Notes: generated by a model from the letters alone, not told the origin. A stretch of DNA of 42,497 nt from JBMDXB01 sp048594975 (GCA_048594975.1 JBMDXQ010000022.1:1-42497); one strand, 5' to 3'. Positions 1-6,476 are shown, counted from the stretch's first letter. Numbers and translations are program-made.

Positions 1-405
1 CAGCTGGCCGACCTCTACTTCGACGCGGAGCGCTTCCACGACGCGATCACCTGGTACGAGGCGGCGCTGAAGATCGATCCGCGCAATCCGAACGCCAGCA
101 CCGATCTGGGCCTGGCCTACTACTACACGAACCAGACCGACCGGGCGCTCGCGCAGTTCGACCGATCGCTCCAGATCGATCCGAAGCACGCGAAGACGCT
201 CCTCAACATGGGGTTCGTGCGTGCGTTCGGGAAGCAGGACCTGGACGGTGCGGCGAAGGCCTGGGAGCGCGTCGTCGAGATCGCGCCGGACTCCGAGGAA
301 GGCCGGCGCGCCCGCCAGTCGCTCGAGGCACTGCGCAAGGCGCACCGGGAGGGCGGGGCGACGGCCGAGGCCCCGTCGGGGAAGCCGTCGGGTGAGCGGG
401 AGTAG
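1..405 (+). CDS. TPR-repeat protein, 5' end outside window
   Basis: The first 134 codons of the window read open in frame 1 to a TAG at 403-405. The translation holds at least two tetratricopeptide units, with the usual spacing of small and large residues (LADLYFDAERFHDAITWYE, then LGLAYYYTNQTDRALAQFD, then a third degenerate unit ending in a KAWERVVEIAPDS helix). TPR proteins are scaffolds for protein-protein contacts; no catalytic domain is visible in the part present. The C-terminus is a short charged and Gly/Pro-rich tail. The next gene starts 3 bases after the stop, so the two are almost certainly co-transcribed. The N-terminus is missing, so a signal peptide or other domain cannot be judged. 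Confidence 0.85.
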   Translation, partial: QLADLYFDAERFHDAITWYEAALKIDPRNPNASTDLGLAYYYTNQTDRALAQFDRSLQIDPKHAKTLLNMGFVRAFGKQDLDGAAKAWERVVEIAPDSEEGRRARQSLEALRKAHREGGATAEAPSGKPSGERE

Positions 406-408
406 CCG

Positions 409-654
409 ATGCTCAGGTGGCTGCTCCTGGCGATCCTGTTCCTCTTCGTCGTCCGCGCGCTGTCGCGCCTAGTGAGCGGCGTGCTGGAAGGCGCCGGGTA
501 CCGGCGGGTGGACGTGCGGCCCTCGGTCAAGCTCGTACGCGATCCGGTGTGCGGCGTGTTCGTGACGCCGTCGAAGGCACTCGCCGCCACGGCCGGCGGC
601 GAGACCAGGTACTTCTGCTCCGAGGCCTGCCGGCAGCGCTGGCAGCAGCGGTAG
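409..654 (+). CDS. small membrane-anchored YHS/TRASH-like metal-binding protein
   Basis: This 81-residue protein has an N-terminal hydrophobic helix (about residues 3-17) and a C-terminal domain with DPVCGVFV at 46-53 and YFCSEACRQRW at 68-78. The three cysteines C48, C70 and C74 and the spacing match the YHS/TRASH type of small metal-binding domain found in heavy-metal ATPases and in stand-alone proteins of the PP0621 type. It is probably a membrane-tethered domain that binds a transition metal; which metal and which face of the membrane cannot be told. It lies 3 bases after the TPR gene and 3 bases before the aldolase, in an apparent operon, but nothing in the sequence ties it to the microcompartment. 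Confidence 0.8.
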   Translation: MLRWLLLAILFLFVVRALSRLVSGVLEGAGYRRVDVRPSVKLVRDPVCGVFVTPSKALAATAGGETRYFCSEACRQRWQQR

Positions 655-657
655 CGC

Positions 658-1497
658 ATGCCCTCCGAAGCGCAGCTCCGGGCCGACATCGTCGAGGTCG
701 GCCGCCGACTGTACGCGCGCGGCTATACGGCGTCGAATGACGGCAACATCAGCGTGCGGCTGGACGACGGCCGGCTGCTCATGACCCCCAAGGGCGTCTG
801 CAAGGGGTTCATGGAGCCGTCGATGATGTGCATCACCGATCTCGACGGCCGCAAGCTCGCCGGCGAGCGCGATCCCTCGTCCGAGATGCTCATGCACCTC
901 GAGGTCTACCGCCAGCGGCGCGACGTCCACGCCGTGGTCCACGCGCACCCGCCGATCGCGACCGGCTTCGCCGTCGCCGGCATCCCGCTCGATCGCGCGG
1001 TGCTCGCCGAGGTCGTGACCACGCTGGGCAGCGTGCCGATCGCGGACTACGCGACGCCGTCCACCGTCGAACTGCCGGAGGCGGTGCGCAAGTACGTGAA
1101 GGCGCACGACGGCATGCTGCTGGCCAACCACGGCGCGCTGACGCTCGGCGCCGACCTGTTTTCCGCCTACTTCAAGATGGAGACAATCGAGCACTTCGCG
1201 CGAATCAGCTTCGTCGCGCGGATGCTCGGCGGCGAGCGCCTGCTGTCGCGGCAGGAAGTCGAGCGGCTGCAGGGCCTGCGCGGCACCTACGGCATCGCTG
1301 CGCCCGCGCCGATCTGCCCGCCGGACGCCACTGGCGCGGACCCGGCCGCATGCCAGGTGGTGCTCGCGCCCTCGTCGCCCGGCGAGCGCCTCGTACACGA
1401 CGCGTGCCTCGCGCGGATGGGACCGGGCGAGGAAATTCGGCTAACATACCGGGAACTCACGGCACTGATAGAGGACGCAGTTCGGAATCTGAAGTAG
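658..1497 (+). CDS. class II aldolase (fuculose-/rhamnulose-phosphate aldolase type) of a BMC locus
   Basis: This is a 279-residue class II aldolase/adducin-family protein. NDGNIS (27-32), the acid E76 in SSEMLMHLE, HAHPP with zinc ligands H95 and H97, and NHG with H158 are all present. Family members cleave L-fuculose-1-phosphate or L-rhamnulose-1-phosphate to DHAP and lactaldehyde, or act on related sugar phosphates. The catalytic domain ends near residue 213. It is followed by a Pro/Ala-rich linker with four cysteines nearby (C220, C232, C250 and none beyond) and a last helix, TYRELTALIEDAVRNLK (263-279), with the amphipathic pattern of a BMC encapsulation peptide. Shell genes follow at once, so the enzyme is probably the signature core enzyme of an aldolase-type microcompartment, similar to the loci known from planctomycetes and acidobacteria. 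The natural substrate is not shown by the sequence. Confidence 0.9.
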   Translation: MPSEAQLRADIVEVGRRLYARGYTASNDGNISVRLDDGRLLMTPKGVCKGFMEPSMMCITDLDGRKLAGERDPSSEMLMHLEVYRQRRDVHAVVHAHPPIATGFAVAGIPLDRAVLAEVVTTLGSVPIADYATPSTVELPEAVRKYVKAHDGMLLANHGALTLGADLFSAYFKMETIEHFARISFVARMLGGERLLSRQEVERLQGLRGTYGIAAPAPICPPDATGADPAACQVVLAPSSPGERLVHDACLARMGPGEEIRLTYRELTALIEDAVRNLK

Positions 1498-1676
1498 ATC
1501 GCCTCGCAGAGCGGCCGGTTGAGGCGCGCCACGGGCGCGCCCGCCCCGCACCCCACCGCGCAGAAGACGCGCGGCGGGGACCCCGCCGGAGCGAAGCGGG
1601 GCGAAGGGGCCCCCGCGAGCGACGGCGCCAGTGGGGTCCGGGGGGCGAAGTCCCCCGGTCGAGAAGGAGATGAGAC
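1498..1676. repeat. GC-rich hairpin element between aldolase and BMC-H genes
   Basis: No gene is visible. The stretch is almost pure G/C and contains several self-complementary segments: CGGCGGGG with CCCCGCCG one base apart near 1571-1587, GGGGCCCCC near 1608, and the pair GGGG-ACCCC / GGGGTCC further on. The run AGCGAAGCGGGGCGAAGG looks like one of the iterated intergenic elements common in GC-rich environmental bacteria. It could act as an mRNA processing or stability element that sets the ratio of enzyme to shell protein. The last 15 bases carry the BMC-H ribosome binding site, AAGGAGATGAGAC before the ATG. Confidence 0.5.
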
Positions 1677-1970
1677 ATGGGTGAGGCGCTCGGCATGGTC
1701 GAGACCAAGGGTCTGGTCGCGATGATCGAAGCGGCCGACGCGATGGTCAAGGCCGCCAAGGTGACGCTGGTCGGCTGGGAGAAGATCGGGGCCGGCTACG
1801 TGACGGCCATCGTGCGCGGCGACGTGGCCGCGGTCAAGGCGGCCACCGATGCCGGCGCGGCCGCGGCGCGCCGGGTGGGCGAGCTCGTGTCGGTCCACGT
1901 CATCCCGCGCCCGCACGCGAACCTCGAGGACACGCTGCCGATCGGCAAGGCTGCGGCCGCGACGAAATGA
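1677..1970 (+). CDS. BMC-H hexameric microcompartment shell protein
   Basis: This 97-residue protein begins MGEALGMVETKGLVAMIEAADAM and continues with KVTLVGWEKIGAGYVTAIVRGDVAAVKAATDAG. It matches the single BMC domain (PF00936) of PduA/EutM/CcmK-type proteins end to end. These proteins form cyclic hexamers that tile the facets of the shell and carry small pores for substrates; the pore loop here lies in the RPHANLEDTL/GAAAARRVGEL region only by homology, and I cannot assign it firmly. A good Shine-Dalgarno (AAGGAGAT) precedes the ATG. The stop overlaps the next start by ATGA, so translation is coupled to the first BMC-P gene. It is the only hexamer gene in view; a BMC-T trimer is not seen. 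Confidence 0.95.
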   Translation: MGEALGMVETKGLVAMIEAADAMVKAAKVTLVGWEKIGAGYVTAIVRGDVAAVKAATDAGAAAARRVGELVSVHVIPRPHANLEDTLPIGKAAAATK

Positions 1971-2236
1971 TCCTCGCGCGGGTGGTGGGTACCGTCGTCG
2001 CCACGCGCAAGGACGAACGGCTGGTCAGCAACAAGCTGCTGGTCGCGCGCCCGGTGGATCCGCACGGCAAGGCGGACGGCGCCTACCTCGTCGCCGTGGA
2101 CACCGTTGAGGCCGGATTCGGCGAAACGGTCCTCATCGTCAGCGGCAGCTCGGCGCGCATGGCGTCGGGTATGAAGGACTGCCCGGTCGACGCCGCGATT
2201 GTCGGGATCGTCGACACCGTCGAGGTCACGGACTGA
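1967..2236 (+). CDS. BMC-P (EutN/CcmL-type) pentameric shell vertex protein, copy 1
   Basis: This 89-residue EutN/CcmL protein (PF03319) begins MILARVVGTVVATRKDERLVSNKLLVARPVD. The core continues with AYLVAVDTVEAGFGETVLIVSGSSAR and closes with VDAAIVGIVDTVEV, all family hallmarks. Pentamers of this family cap the twelve vertices of the icosahedral shell. Its ATG overlaps the BMC-H stop (ATGA) and it is followed after 8 bases by the second BMC-P gene. Having three divergent pentamer genes side by side is a known trait of planctomycete/acidobacterial aldolase-type BMC loci, so this is not simply a recent tandem duplication: the copies share the scaffold but differ at most surface positions. Confidence 0.95.
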   Translation: MILARVVGTVVATRKDERLVSNKLLVARPVDPHGKADGAYLVAVDTVEAGFGETVLIVSGSSARMASGMKDCPVDAAIVGIVDTVEVTD

Positions 2237-2244
2237 GGCCGGCC

Positions 2245-2517
2245 GTGCAGCTCGCGCGCGTCATCGGCGAGGTGGTTGCGACCGTGAAGGACCCGGGCCT
2301 GTCGGGCACGAAGCTGCTCGTGCTGCAACCGATCGCCGCCACGGGCGACTCGTCGGGGCGAGCGCTCGTCGCCGTGGATTCGGTCGGCGCCGGCGTGGGG
2401 GAGCGCGTCTTTTTCGTGCGCGGCCGGGAGGCGGCGTTCCCGTTCTACCCGGCGGAGCCGCCGACCGACGCGTCGATCGTGGGAATCGTGGATCAAGTCG
2501 ATGTCCCTCATCCCTGA
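2245..2517 (+). CDS. BMC-P (EutN/CcmL-type) pentameric shell vertex protein, copy 2
   Basis: This 90-residue EutN/CcmL protein starts at GTG 2245: (V/M)QLARVIGEVVATVKDPGLSGTKLLVLQPI, then ALVAVDSVGAGVGERVFFVRGREA, and VGIVDQVDV at the end. The DSVGAGVGE loop is the most conserved family signature. It differs from copy 1 by carrying the aromatic segment AFPFYPAEPP just before the final strand, in place of the polar MKDCPVDAA, so it may occupy a distinct vertex or bind a distinct partner. The intergenic gap to copy 1 is 8 bases. A long repeat-rich spacer (2518-2704) separates it from copy 3. Confidence 0.95.
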   Translation: MQLARVIGEVVATVKDPGLSGTKLLVLQPIAATGDSSGRALVAVDSVGAGVGERVFFVRGREAAFPFYPAEPPTDASIVGIVDQVDVPHP

Positions 2518-2704
2518 TCGCTCATCCTGAATCGCTCATCGCGACTCCCCGATCCTGACTCGTCAACCGGAAGCGGGGACACAGCTCGCCGATTCGCGAT
2601 CGAGGATTCAGGATTGATGGGATTCAGGATGCAGGGATACAGGATCCAGGGATATAGGATCCAGGGATCCAGGGATACAGGATTAGCGATCAGGGATCAG
2701 CGAT
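2518..2704. repeat. iterated inverted repeat between BMC-P genes 2 and 3
   Basis: No gene is visible. The left part (about 2507-2556) is built of CTGATCGCTCATCC-like steps, and the right part (about 2599-2704) of AGGATNCAGGGAT-like steps of roughly 10 bp (GGGATACAGGATCCAGGGA and variants). The two halves are largely complementary (for example ATCCCTGATCGC against GCGATCAGGGAT), so the transcript could fold into a long imperfect hairpin with branches. The last copy supplies the AGGGAT stretch that may serve as the weak ribosome binding site of the TTG-started third BMC-P gene. It looks like a slippage-grown intergenic element rather than a mobile gene. Confidence 0.75.
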
Positions 2705-2983
2705 TTGCAGATTTGCCGTGTCGTCGGCACCGTCGTGTCGACGCAGAAGAACCGCAAGCTCGACGGCGCGAAGCTGCTGCTCGTCCAGCCTCTCGGGCTG
2801 GACGACGCGCCGCGTGGCGTGGCGCTGCTGGCGATCGATTCGGTCGGTGCCGGGGTCGGCGAGAAGGTGCTGGTCGTGATCGAAGGCAAGGCCGCGGGCG
2901 ACGCGCTCGGGAAGAAAGCGGCGGCCGTCGACGCGGCAGTGGTCGGCATCGTGGACGCGGTGGAGGTCTCGGAGCCGGCGTGA
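2705..2983 (+). CDS. BMC-P (EutN/CcmL-type) pentameric shell vertex protein, copy 3
   Basis: This 92-residue EutN/CcmL protein reads (L/M)QICRVVGTVVSTQKNRKLDGAKLLLVQPLG, then ALLAIDSVGAGVGEKVLVVIEGKAAGDALG, and AVVGIVDAVEVS. The only suitable start in frame is TTG at 2705, since the conserved strand begins immediately after it. AGGGAT about 9 bases upstream is a possible weak Shine-Dalgarno, and lies inside the iterated repeat. A TTG start with a weak ribosome binding site would fit a protein needed in only a few copies per shell. Its TGA overlaps the GTG start of the next small gene (GTGA). Confidence 0.93.
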   Translation: MQICRVVGTVVSTQKNRKLDGAKLLLVQPLGLDDAPRGVALLAIDSVGAGVGEKVLVVIEGKAAGDALGKKAAAVDAAVVGIVDAVEVSEPA

Positions 2984-3210
2984 ACGAGGAGCTGATTCGG
3001 TCGATCGTGCGTGAGACGGTGGCCCGGCAGCTCGGCACCGGTACGTCTGCCACGGCGCCTCCGGATCCGGATGTACTGCTCCACCAGGTGTCGTACTTCG
3101 GCCATTCCAGCCACTATCGCTACACGCTGCCGCCGTCGGCGGGGCCGTGCGTCATAGAGCCCGGCGTCAGCTGTACGCACTGCGGCTACTGCGAGTCGCA
3201 CGGCCACTAA
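2980..3210 (+). CDS. 76-residue candidate BMC cargo: encapsulation helix plus Cys/His-rich tail
   Basis: I do not recognise a family. The gene starts at GTG 2980 and overlaps the BMC-P3 stop (GTGA), so it is translationally coupled to the shell genes. Residues 1-19, NEELIRSIVRETVARQLG after the start, form an amphipathic helix of the kind used as encapsulation peptides on BMC cargo enzymes (compare N-terminal helices of PduP- or PduD-type proteins). A Gly/Thr/Ala/Pro linker follows (20-30), then an aromatic stretch (VSYFGHSSHYRYTLPP, 37-52), then C57 and the tail CTHCGYCESHGH (65-76), a CxxCxxC motif plus two terminal histidines. The tail could hold a metal ion or an Fe-S cluster with a His or C57 as fourth ligand. 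A role in redox, metal delivery or core nucleation is inference; only the domain layout and the position in the operon are seen. Confidence 0.75.
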   Translation: MNEELIRSIVRETVARQLGTGTSATAPPDPDVLLHQVSYFGHSSHYRYTLPPSAGPCVIEPGVSCTHCGYCESHGH

Positions 3211-3212
3211 GC

Positions 3213-3354
3213 CTGGTTTCATGACCGCAGGCGGGTCCTGGCCGCGAACAGCTCCACGGCTCCTCGCGCCGAAACGCACGTGAACAGGGGACGGCGCTGC
3301 GGCGGCCGGTGTGGCGCCCCGTTCGCGGCCACCCGCGAGCGGTCATGAAACCAG
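3213..3354. repeat. 142-bp element with about 35-bp terminal inverted repeats (MITE-like)
   Basis: The left end (3213-3249, starting CTGGTTTCATGACCGC) is nearly the exact reverse complement of the right end (3321-3354, ending GCGGTCATGAAACCAG). The outer 16 bases match perfectly and the inner part also pairs (ACCCGC/GCGGGT, GTTCGCGGCC/GGCCGCGAAC) with a 3-base bulge and a 2-base mismatch. The loop of about 70 bp has no ORF. The element fills the gap between the Cys-rich small gene (stop at 3210) and the dehydrogenase (ATG at 3365). No clear target duplication is visible. It could be a MITE, a palindromic repeat (REP/BIME-like), or a large terminator hairpin. Confidence 0.75.
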
Positions 3355-3364
3355 CCCCACGCTG

Positions 3365-4270
3365 ATGAAGGTTCTGCTCACCAGGCGCATTCCCTCGTCG
3401 GTGCTCGCCACGCTCCAGGCGGGCTGTGACGTAGAGGTTTACGACGGGCCCGCAGCCATGCCGGCCGAGGAGCTGAAGGCGCGCATCGCGGGAAAAGAGG
3501 CGCTGATCTCGGTGCTCACCGACCGCGTGGACGTGGCCCTGCTGGACGCGGCGCCCAACCTCCGCGTGGTGGCCAACATCGCCGTCGGCTACGAGAACAT
3601 CGACGTCCGGGCGGCGGCATCGCGCGGCGTGATCGTCACCAACACCCCCGACGTGCTCACCGAGGCGGTGGCCGAGCTCACCTGGGCGCTGATCCTCGCG
3701 GCGGCCCGCCGCGTGGCGGAGGGCGATCGGCTCATCCGCCGCCACGGCTGGAAGGGCTGGGCCCTCGACTTCATGCTCGGGACGGAGCTGCGCGGCAAGC
3801 AACTGGGCATCATCGGCGCCGGCCGCATCGGACGCGCCGTGGCCGCGAAGGCGCCGGGGTTCGGCATGAGCGTGGTGCTCGGCCGCCGCAGGACGCTCGA
3901 CCAGCTGCTGGTGACCTCGGATGTCATCTCCGTCCACGTGCCCGGCGGCGCCGAAACCAGGCACCTGGTCGATCGCAAGACCCTGGCGCGCATGAAGCGG
4001 ACGGCAATCCTGGTCAACACGTCCCGAGGGTCCGTCGTCGACGAAGAGGCGCTCGCCTGGGCGCTGAAGGAGCGGCTGATCGCCGCCGCCGCGCTGGACG
4101 TTTTCGAGCACGAGCCCGCCGTCCGGGAGGAGCTCCTGGCGATGGAAAACGTGGTGATGACGCCGCACCTCGGAAGCGCCACGCGCGAGACCCGGACCGC
4201 GATGATCGGGCTCGCCGTGAGGAACGTCCTCGCCGTGGCGGCCGGGGAACCGGCGATCACCCCGGTATGA
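3365..4270 (+). CDS. D-isomer-specific 2-hydroxyacid dehydrogenase (glyoxylate/hydroxypyruvate reductase-like)
   Basis: This 301-residue NAD(P)-dependent D-2-hydroxyacid dehydrogenase has the NAD-binding GIIGAGRIGRAVAAK segment and the catalytic triad of the family: R in VNTSRGSVVDE, E in DVFEHEP, H in TPHLGSATRET. Such enzymes interconvert 2-oxo acids and D-2-hydroxyacids (glyoxylate, hydroxypyruvate, pyruvate). It is shorter than the usual 315-330 residues: after the second nucleotide-binding strand the chain goes from MSVVLGRRR straight to TLDQLL, without the usual 12-15 residue stretch. The basic GRRR at the strand end might favour NADP(H). It follows the BMC genes and overlaps nth by ATGA. 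It could handle a product of the BMC pathway or be unrelated. I chose ATG 3365 because upstream codons in frame lie inside the inverted-repeat element. Confidence 0.88.
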   Translation: MKVLLTRRIPSSVLATLQAGCDVEVYDGPAAMPAEELKARIAGKEALISVLTDRVDVALLDAAPNLRVVANIAVGYENIDVRAAASRGVIVTNTPDVLTEAVAELTWALILAAARRVAEGDRLIRRHGWKGWALDFMLGTELRGKQLGIIGAGRIGRAVAAKAPGFGMSVVLGRRRTLDQLLVTSDVISVHVPGGAETRHLVDRKTLARMKRTAILVNTSRGSVVDEEALAWALKERLIAAAALDVFEHEPAVREELLAMENVVMTPHLGSATRETRTAMIGLAVRNVLAVAAGEPAITPV

Positions 4271-4989
4271 CGGCGGCAGCGCGCGGCATCGATGCCGTCA
4301 TGTGCCGGCTGCGCACGGCGGTCGACGGGTTCGCCGAACCGGCCGTGGAGAAGATCGCGCAGGAGCAGCAGGAGGATGCGTTCCGCGTGCTGATCGCGAC
4401 CATGCTCTCGGCGCAGACCCGCGATCCGGTGACGGCAGCCGCCACCGAGCGGTTGTTTCGCGCCGCGCGGACTCCACGAAGCATGGCGAAGCTGGGCGTG
4501 AAGGAGATCGAACGGCTCATCTACCCGGTCAGCTTCTACCGTCACAAGGCCGTGCACGTGACGCGCACCTGCGAGCTGATCGTGACGCGCTTCGCCGAGC
4601 GCGTGCCGCCGACCATGCAGGAGCTGCTGACGCTGCCCGGCGTGGGGCGCAAGACCGCGAACCTGGTGCTGATTCTCGCGCACCGCAGCGGCGCCAACAT
4701 CTGCGTGGACACCCACGTGCACCGAATCTCGAACCGGCTCGGGTGGGTTCGCACCCGGACGCCCGAGCAGACCGAGCAGGCGTTGTACGCTGCCGTGCGC
4801 CGCAGGTGGTGGCCGGTCATCAACCGGTATCTCGTCACGTGGGGCCAGAACGTGTGCCGCCCGCTGTATCCACGCTGTGGCGCTTGCGCCCTCAACATGC
4901 TGTGCCCGAGAATCGGCGTCACGAAAGTGGGCCGCCCGCGCGCCGGAAGGCCTCTACGGCGCGAGCGCAGGCTTACGACAGGCAGGTGA
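4267..4989 (+). CDS. nth: endonuclease III, 4Fe-4S DNA glycosylase/AP lyase
   Basis: This 240-residue HhH-GPD protein removes oxidised pyrimidines in base excision repair. The helix-hairpin-helix LPGVGRKTANLVL carries catalytic K129; D148 lies in CVDTHVHRISNRLG. The cluster motif C197-x6-C204-x2-C207-x5-C213 (CRPLYPRCGACALNMLC) is complete. The C-terminus has an extra basic tail rich in R, G and K (about residues 216-240) that is longer than in E. coli Nth (211 residues) and may add DNA contacts. The ATG overlaps the dehydrogenase stop (ATGA) and the stop abuts the cyclophilin start, so these three genes look co-translated. Confidence 0.96.
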   Translation: MTAAARGIDAVMCRLRTAVDGFAEPAVEKIAQEQQEDAFRVLIATMLSAQTRDPVTAAATERLFRAARTPRSMAKLGVKEIERLIYPVSFYRHKAVHVTRTCELIVTRFAERVPPTMQELLTLPGVGRKTANLVLILAHRSGANICVDTHVHRISNRLGWVRTRTPEQTEQALYAAVRRRWWPVINRYLVTWGQNVCRPLYPRCGACALNMLCPRIGVTKVGRPRAGRPLRRERRLTTGR

Positions 4990-5556
4990 ATGATGCGGCG
5001 AATTCGACTCGCGGTAGCGGCAACGGCCGTGTTCGCGACGTCGGCGGCTGCCCCGGCGCAGGCGCAAAAGACGTCGCCCGGCGCCGGACCGGTCATCGTC
5101 CTCGAGACGTCGAAGGGGACGATCGAGTTCGAGACGTACCCGGAAGAGGCGCCGAAGACGGTGGCCCACATCGTTGGCCTCGTGAAGAAGGGCTTCTACA
5201 ACGGCCTGCGCTTTCACCGCGTCGAGCCCGGCTTCGTCGTCCAGATCGGCGATCCGCAGACGCGTAACATGCTGATGCAGGACTCCTGGGGGCGCGGCGG
5301 GAGCGGCAAGCCGATCGGTGCGGCGGAAATCACGAAGAAGCGCCGTCACCTGCGCGGCGCCGTCGGGATGGGACACGCGGGCGACGCGAAGACCGCCGAC
5401 AGTCAGTTTTACATCACGCTCCGCGCTCGGCCCGATCTCGACGGCAAGTATGTCGTGTTCGGGCGCGTCATCAGCGGGATGGAAGTCGTCGACAAGATTC
5501 AGCGCGCCGACGTCCTCAAGAAGGCGACGGTAAGAGAGGGGACGGGAGGACCTTGA
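4990..5556 (+). CDS. secreted cyclophilin-type peptidyl-prolyl cis-trans isomerase
   Basis: This 188-residue protein has a signal peptide (MMRRIRLAVAATAVFATSAAAPAQAQ, likely cut after AQA near residue 26) and a compact bacterial cyclophilin domain. Signatures are VIVLETSKGTIEFETYPEEAPKTV, GFYNGLRFHRVEPGFVVQIGDP with the catalytic FHR arginine, MGHAGDAKTADSQFYITL, and YVVFGRVISGMEVVDKI. It should accelerate proline isomerisation during folding of exported proteins in the periplasm. It starts directly after the nth stop; a second ATG lies one codon in. Its last 13 codons overlap the convergent DUF72 gene on the other strand by 41 bases. Confidence 0.95.
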   Translation: MMRRIRLAVAATAVFATSAAAPAQAQKTSPGAGPVIVLETSKGTIEFETYPEEAPKTVAHIVGLVKKGFYNGLRFHRVEPGFVVQIGDPQTRNMLMQDSWGRGGSGKPIGAAEITKKRRHLRGAVGMGHAGDAKTADSQFYITLRARPDLDGKYVVFGRVISGMEVVDKIQRADVLKKATVREGTGGP

Positions 5557-6472
5557 CGATGCCGCGCAGGTCGGGATAGCGGTCGACGATCTCCTGGGGA
5601 TACTCGCCCGTCACCGGCTGCCCGAGCTGGTGCTTGAGGATGGCGGCGTTGGCGACCGACTTCGCCGAGAAATGGTTGTTGGCGTAGAGGTACGCTTTCT
5701 TCACCTTGCGCGCGGCTTCGCTGGCGGCGGCGGCAAACGGCTCCAGCTCCTCGCGCGAATACAGGTAGTTGTAGCGGTCTTCCGACTTCTCGTGCGACCA
5801 CCACTGCTTCGCGTTGCGGCCGTGCAGGCGCAGGTAGTAGAAGCCGTTCGCCCGCCGACGGCTGTCGCGGAGCGGCCGGCGCAGGTCCTGCCGCACTGAA
5901 TCGCGGAACTTCGGCTCGTCGATGAGCACCCAGCCGGCGCCGAACGCGTCCAGCAGTTCGCGTGTCTCCGCCGCGTCGTCGCTCCACGTCGCGTGCCGGA
6001 GCTCGACGGCGACCATGTAGTCGCGGAAGCGCTCCAGCAGCCATTCCAGGTAGCCGCGGGTGTTTGCATCGTTCCTGAAGCTGGCGGGGAACTGCGCGAG
6101 CAGCGCCCCGAGCTTGGCCGCCGCCGCGATCGGCTCGATCGCGGCGCGGAACTCGTCCACGTCCTTCTGCCCGAGATCGTACGGGTCGGCTCCTGTCGCC
6201 TTCTCGAACATCTCCGGGTGCGTGAACGTCTGGTACAGCTTCAGGGAGAACTCGAACCCGGGCGGCGTGCGCTCGGCCCATTTCTTCGCAGTCGCGGGGG
6301 AGGGAATCCGGTAGAAGGACGAGTTGACTTCGACCGTGTCGAAGTGCTCGGCGTAGAAGCGCAGCTCGTCGAAGCGGCGGCGCGGTCGTCCCCCCGCCGC
6401 CACCGGGTAGAAGACCCCGTTCCACGTGCCCGCGCCGGAGGGGTAGCTCCAGCCGGACGTCCCGACGCGGAT
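5516..6472 (-). CDS. DUF72 (YecE-like) protein with no standard start codon
   Basis: This is a DUF72-family TIM-barrel protein of unknown function, with FDTVEVNSSFYRIPSPAT, FSLKLYQTFTH, ALLAQFPASF, VAVELRHATW and a YLYANNHF stretch near the end. The family's conserved N-terminus IRVGTSGWSYPSGAGTWNG plus VFYP is encoded in the same frame from 6472 downward, but there is no ATG, GTG, TTG or CTG between it and the in-frame TGA upstream. The first standard start is GTG at 6403, which would delete that conserved first strand. Either an ATC at 6472, 4 bases after the selenoprotein stop, is used by reinitiation, or there is a sequence error or lesion. The 3' end overlaps the cyclophilin gene by 41 bases. 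Confidence 0.8.
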   Translation of the reverse strand: MRVGTSGWSYPSGAGTWNGVFYPVAAGGRPRRRFDELRFYAEHFDTVEVNSSFYRIPSPATAKKWAERTPPGFEFSLKLYQTFTHPEMFEKATGADPYDLGQKDVDEFRAAIEPIAAAAKLGALLAQFPASFRNDANTRGYLEWLLERFRDYMVAVELRHATWSDDAAETRELLDAFGAGWVLIDEPKFRDSVRQDLRRPLRDSRRRANGFYYLRLHGRNAKQWWSHEKSEDRYNYLYSREELEPFAAAASEAARKVKKAYLYANNHFSAKSVANAAILKHQLGQPVTGEYPQEIVDRYPDLRGIVKVLPSPLLPSPS

Positions 6473-6476
6473 CCGC

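Noticed and set aside
2614..2979. Longer version of the Cys-rich protein starting at 2614
   Set aside because: The upstream part is a shadow of the third BMC-P gene and the repeat; the GTG at 2980 overlapping the BMC-P stop fits an operon start and begins the helix.
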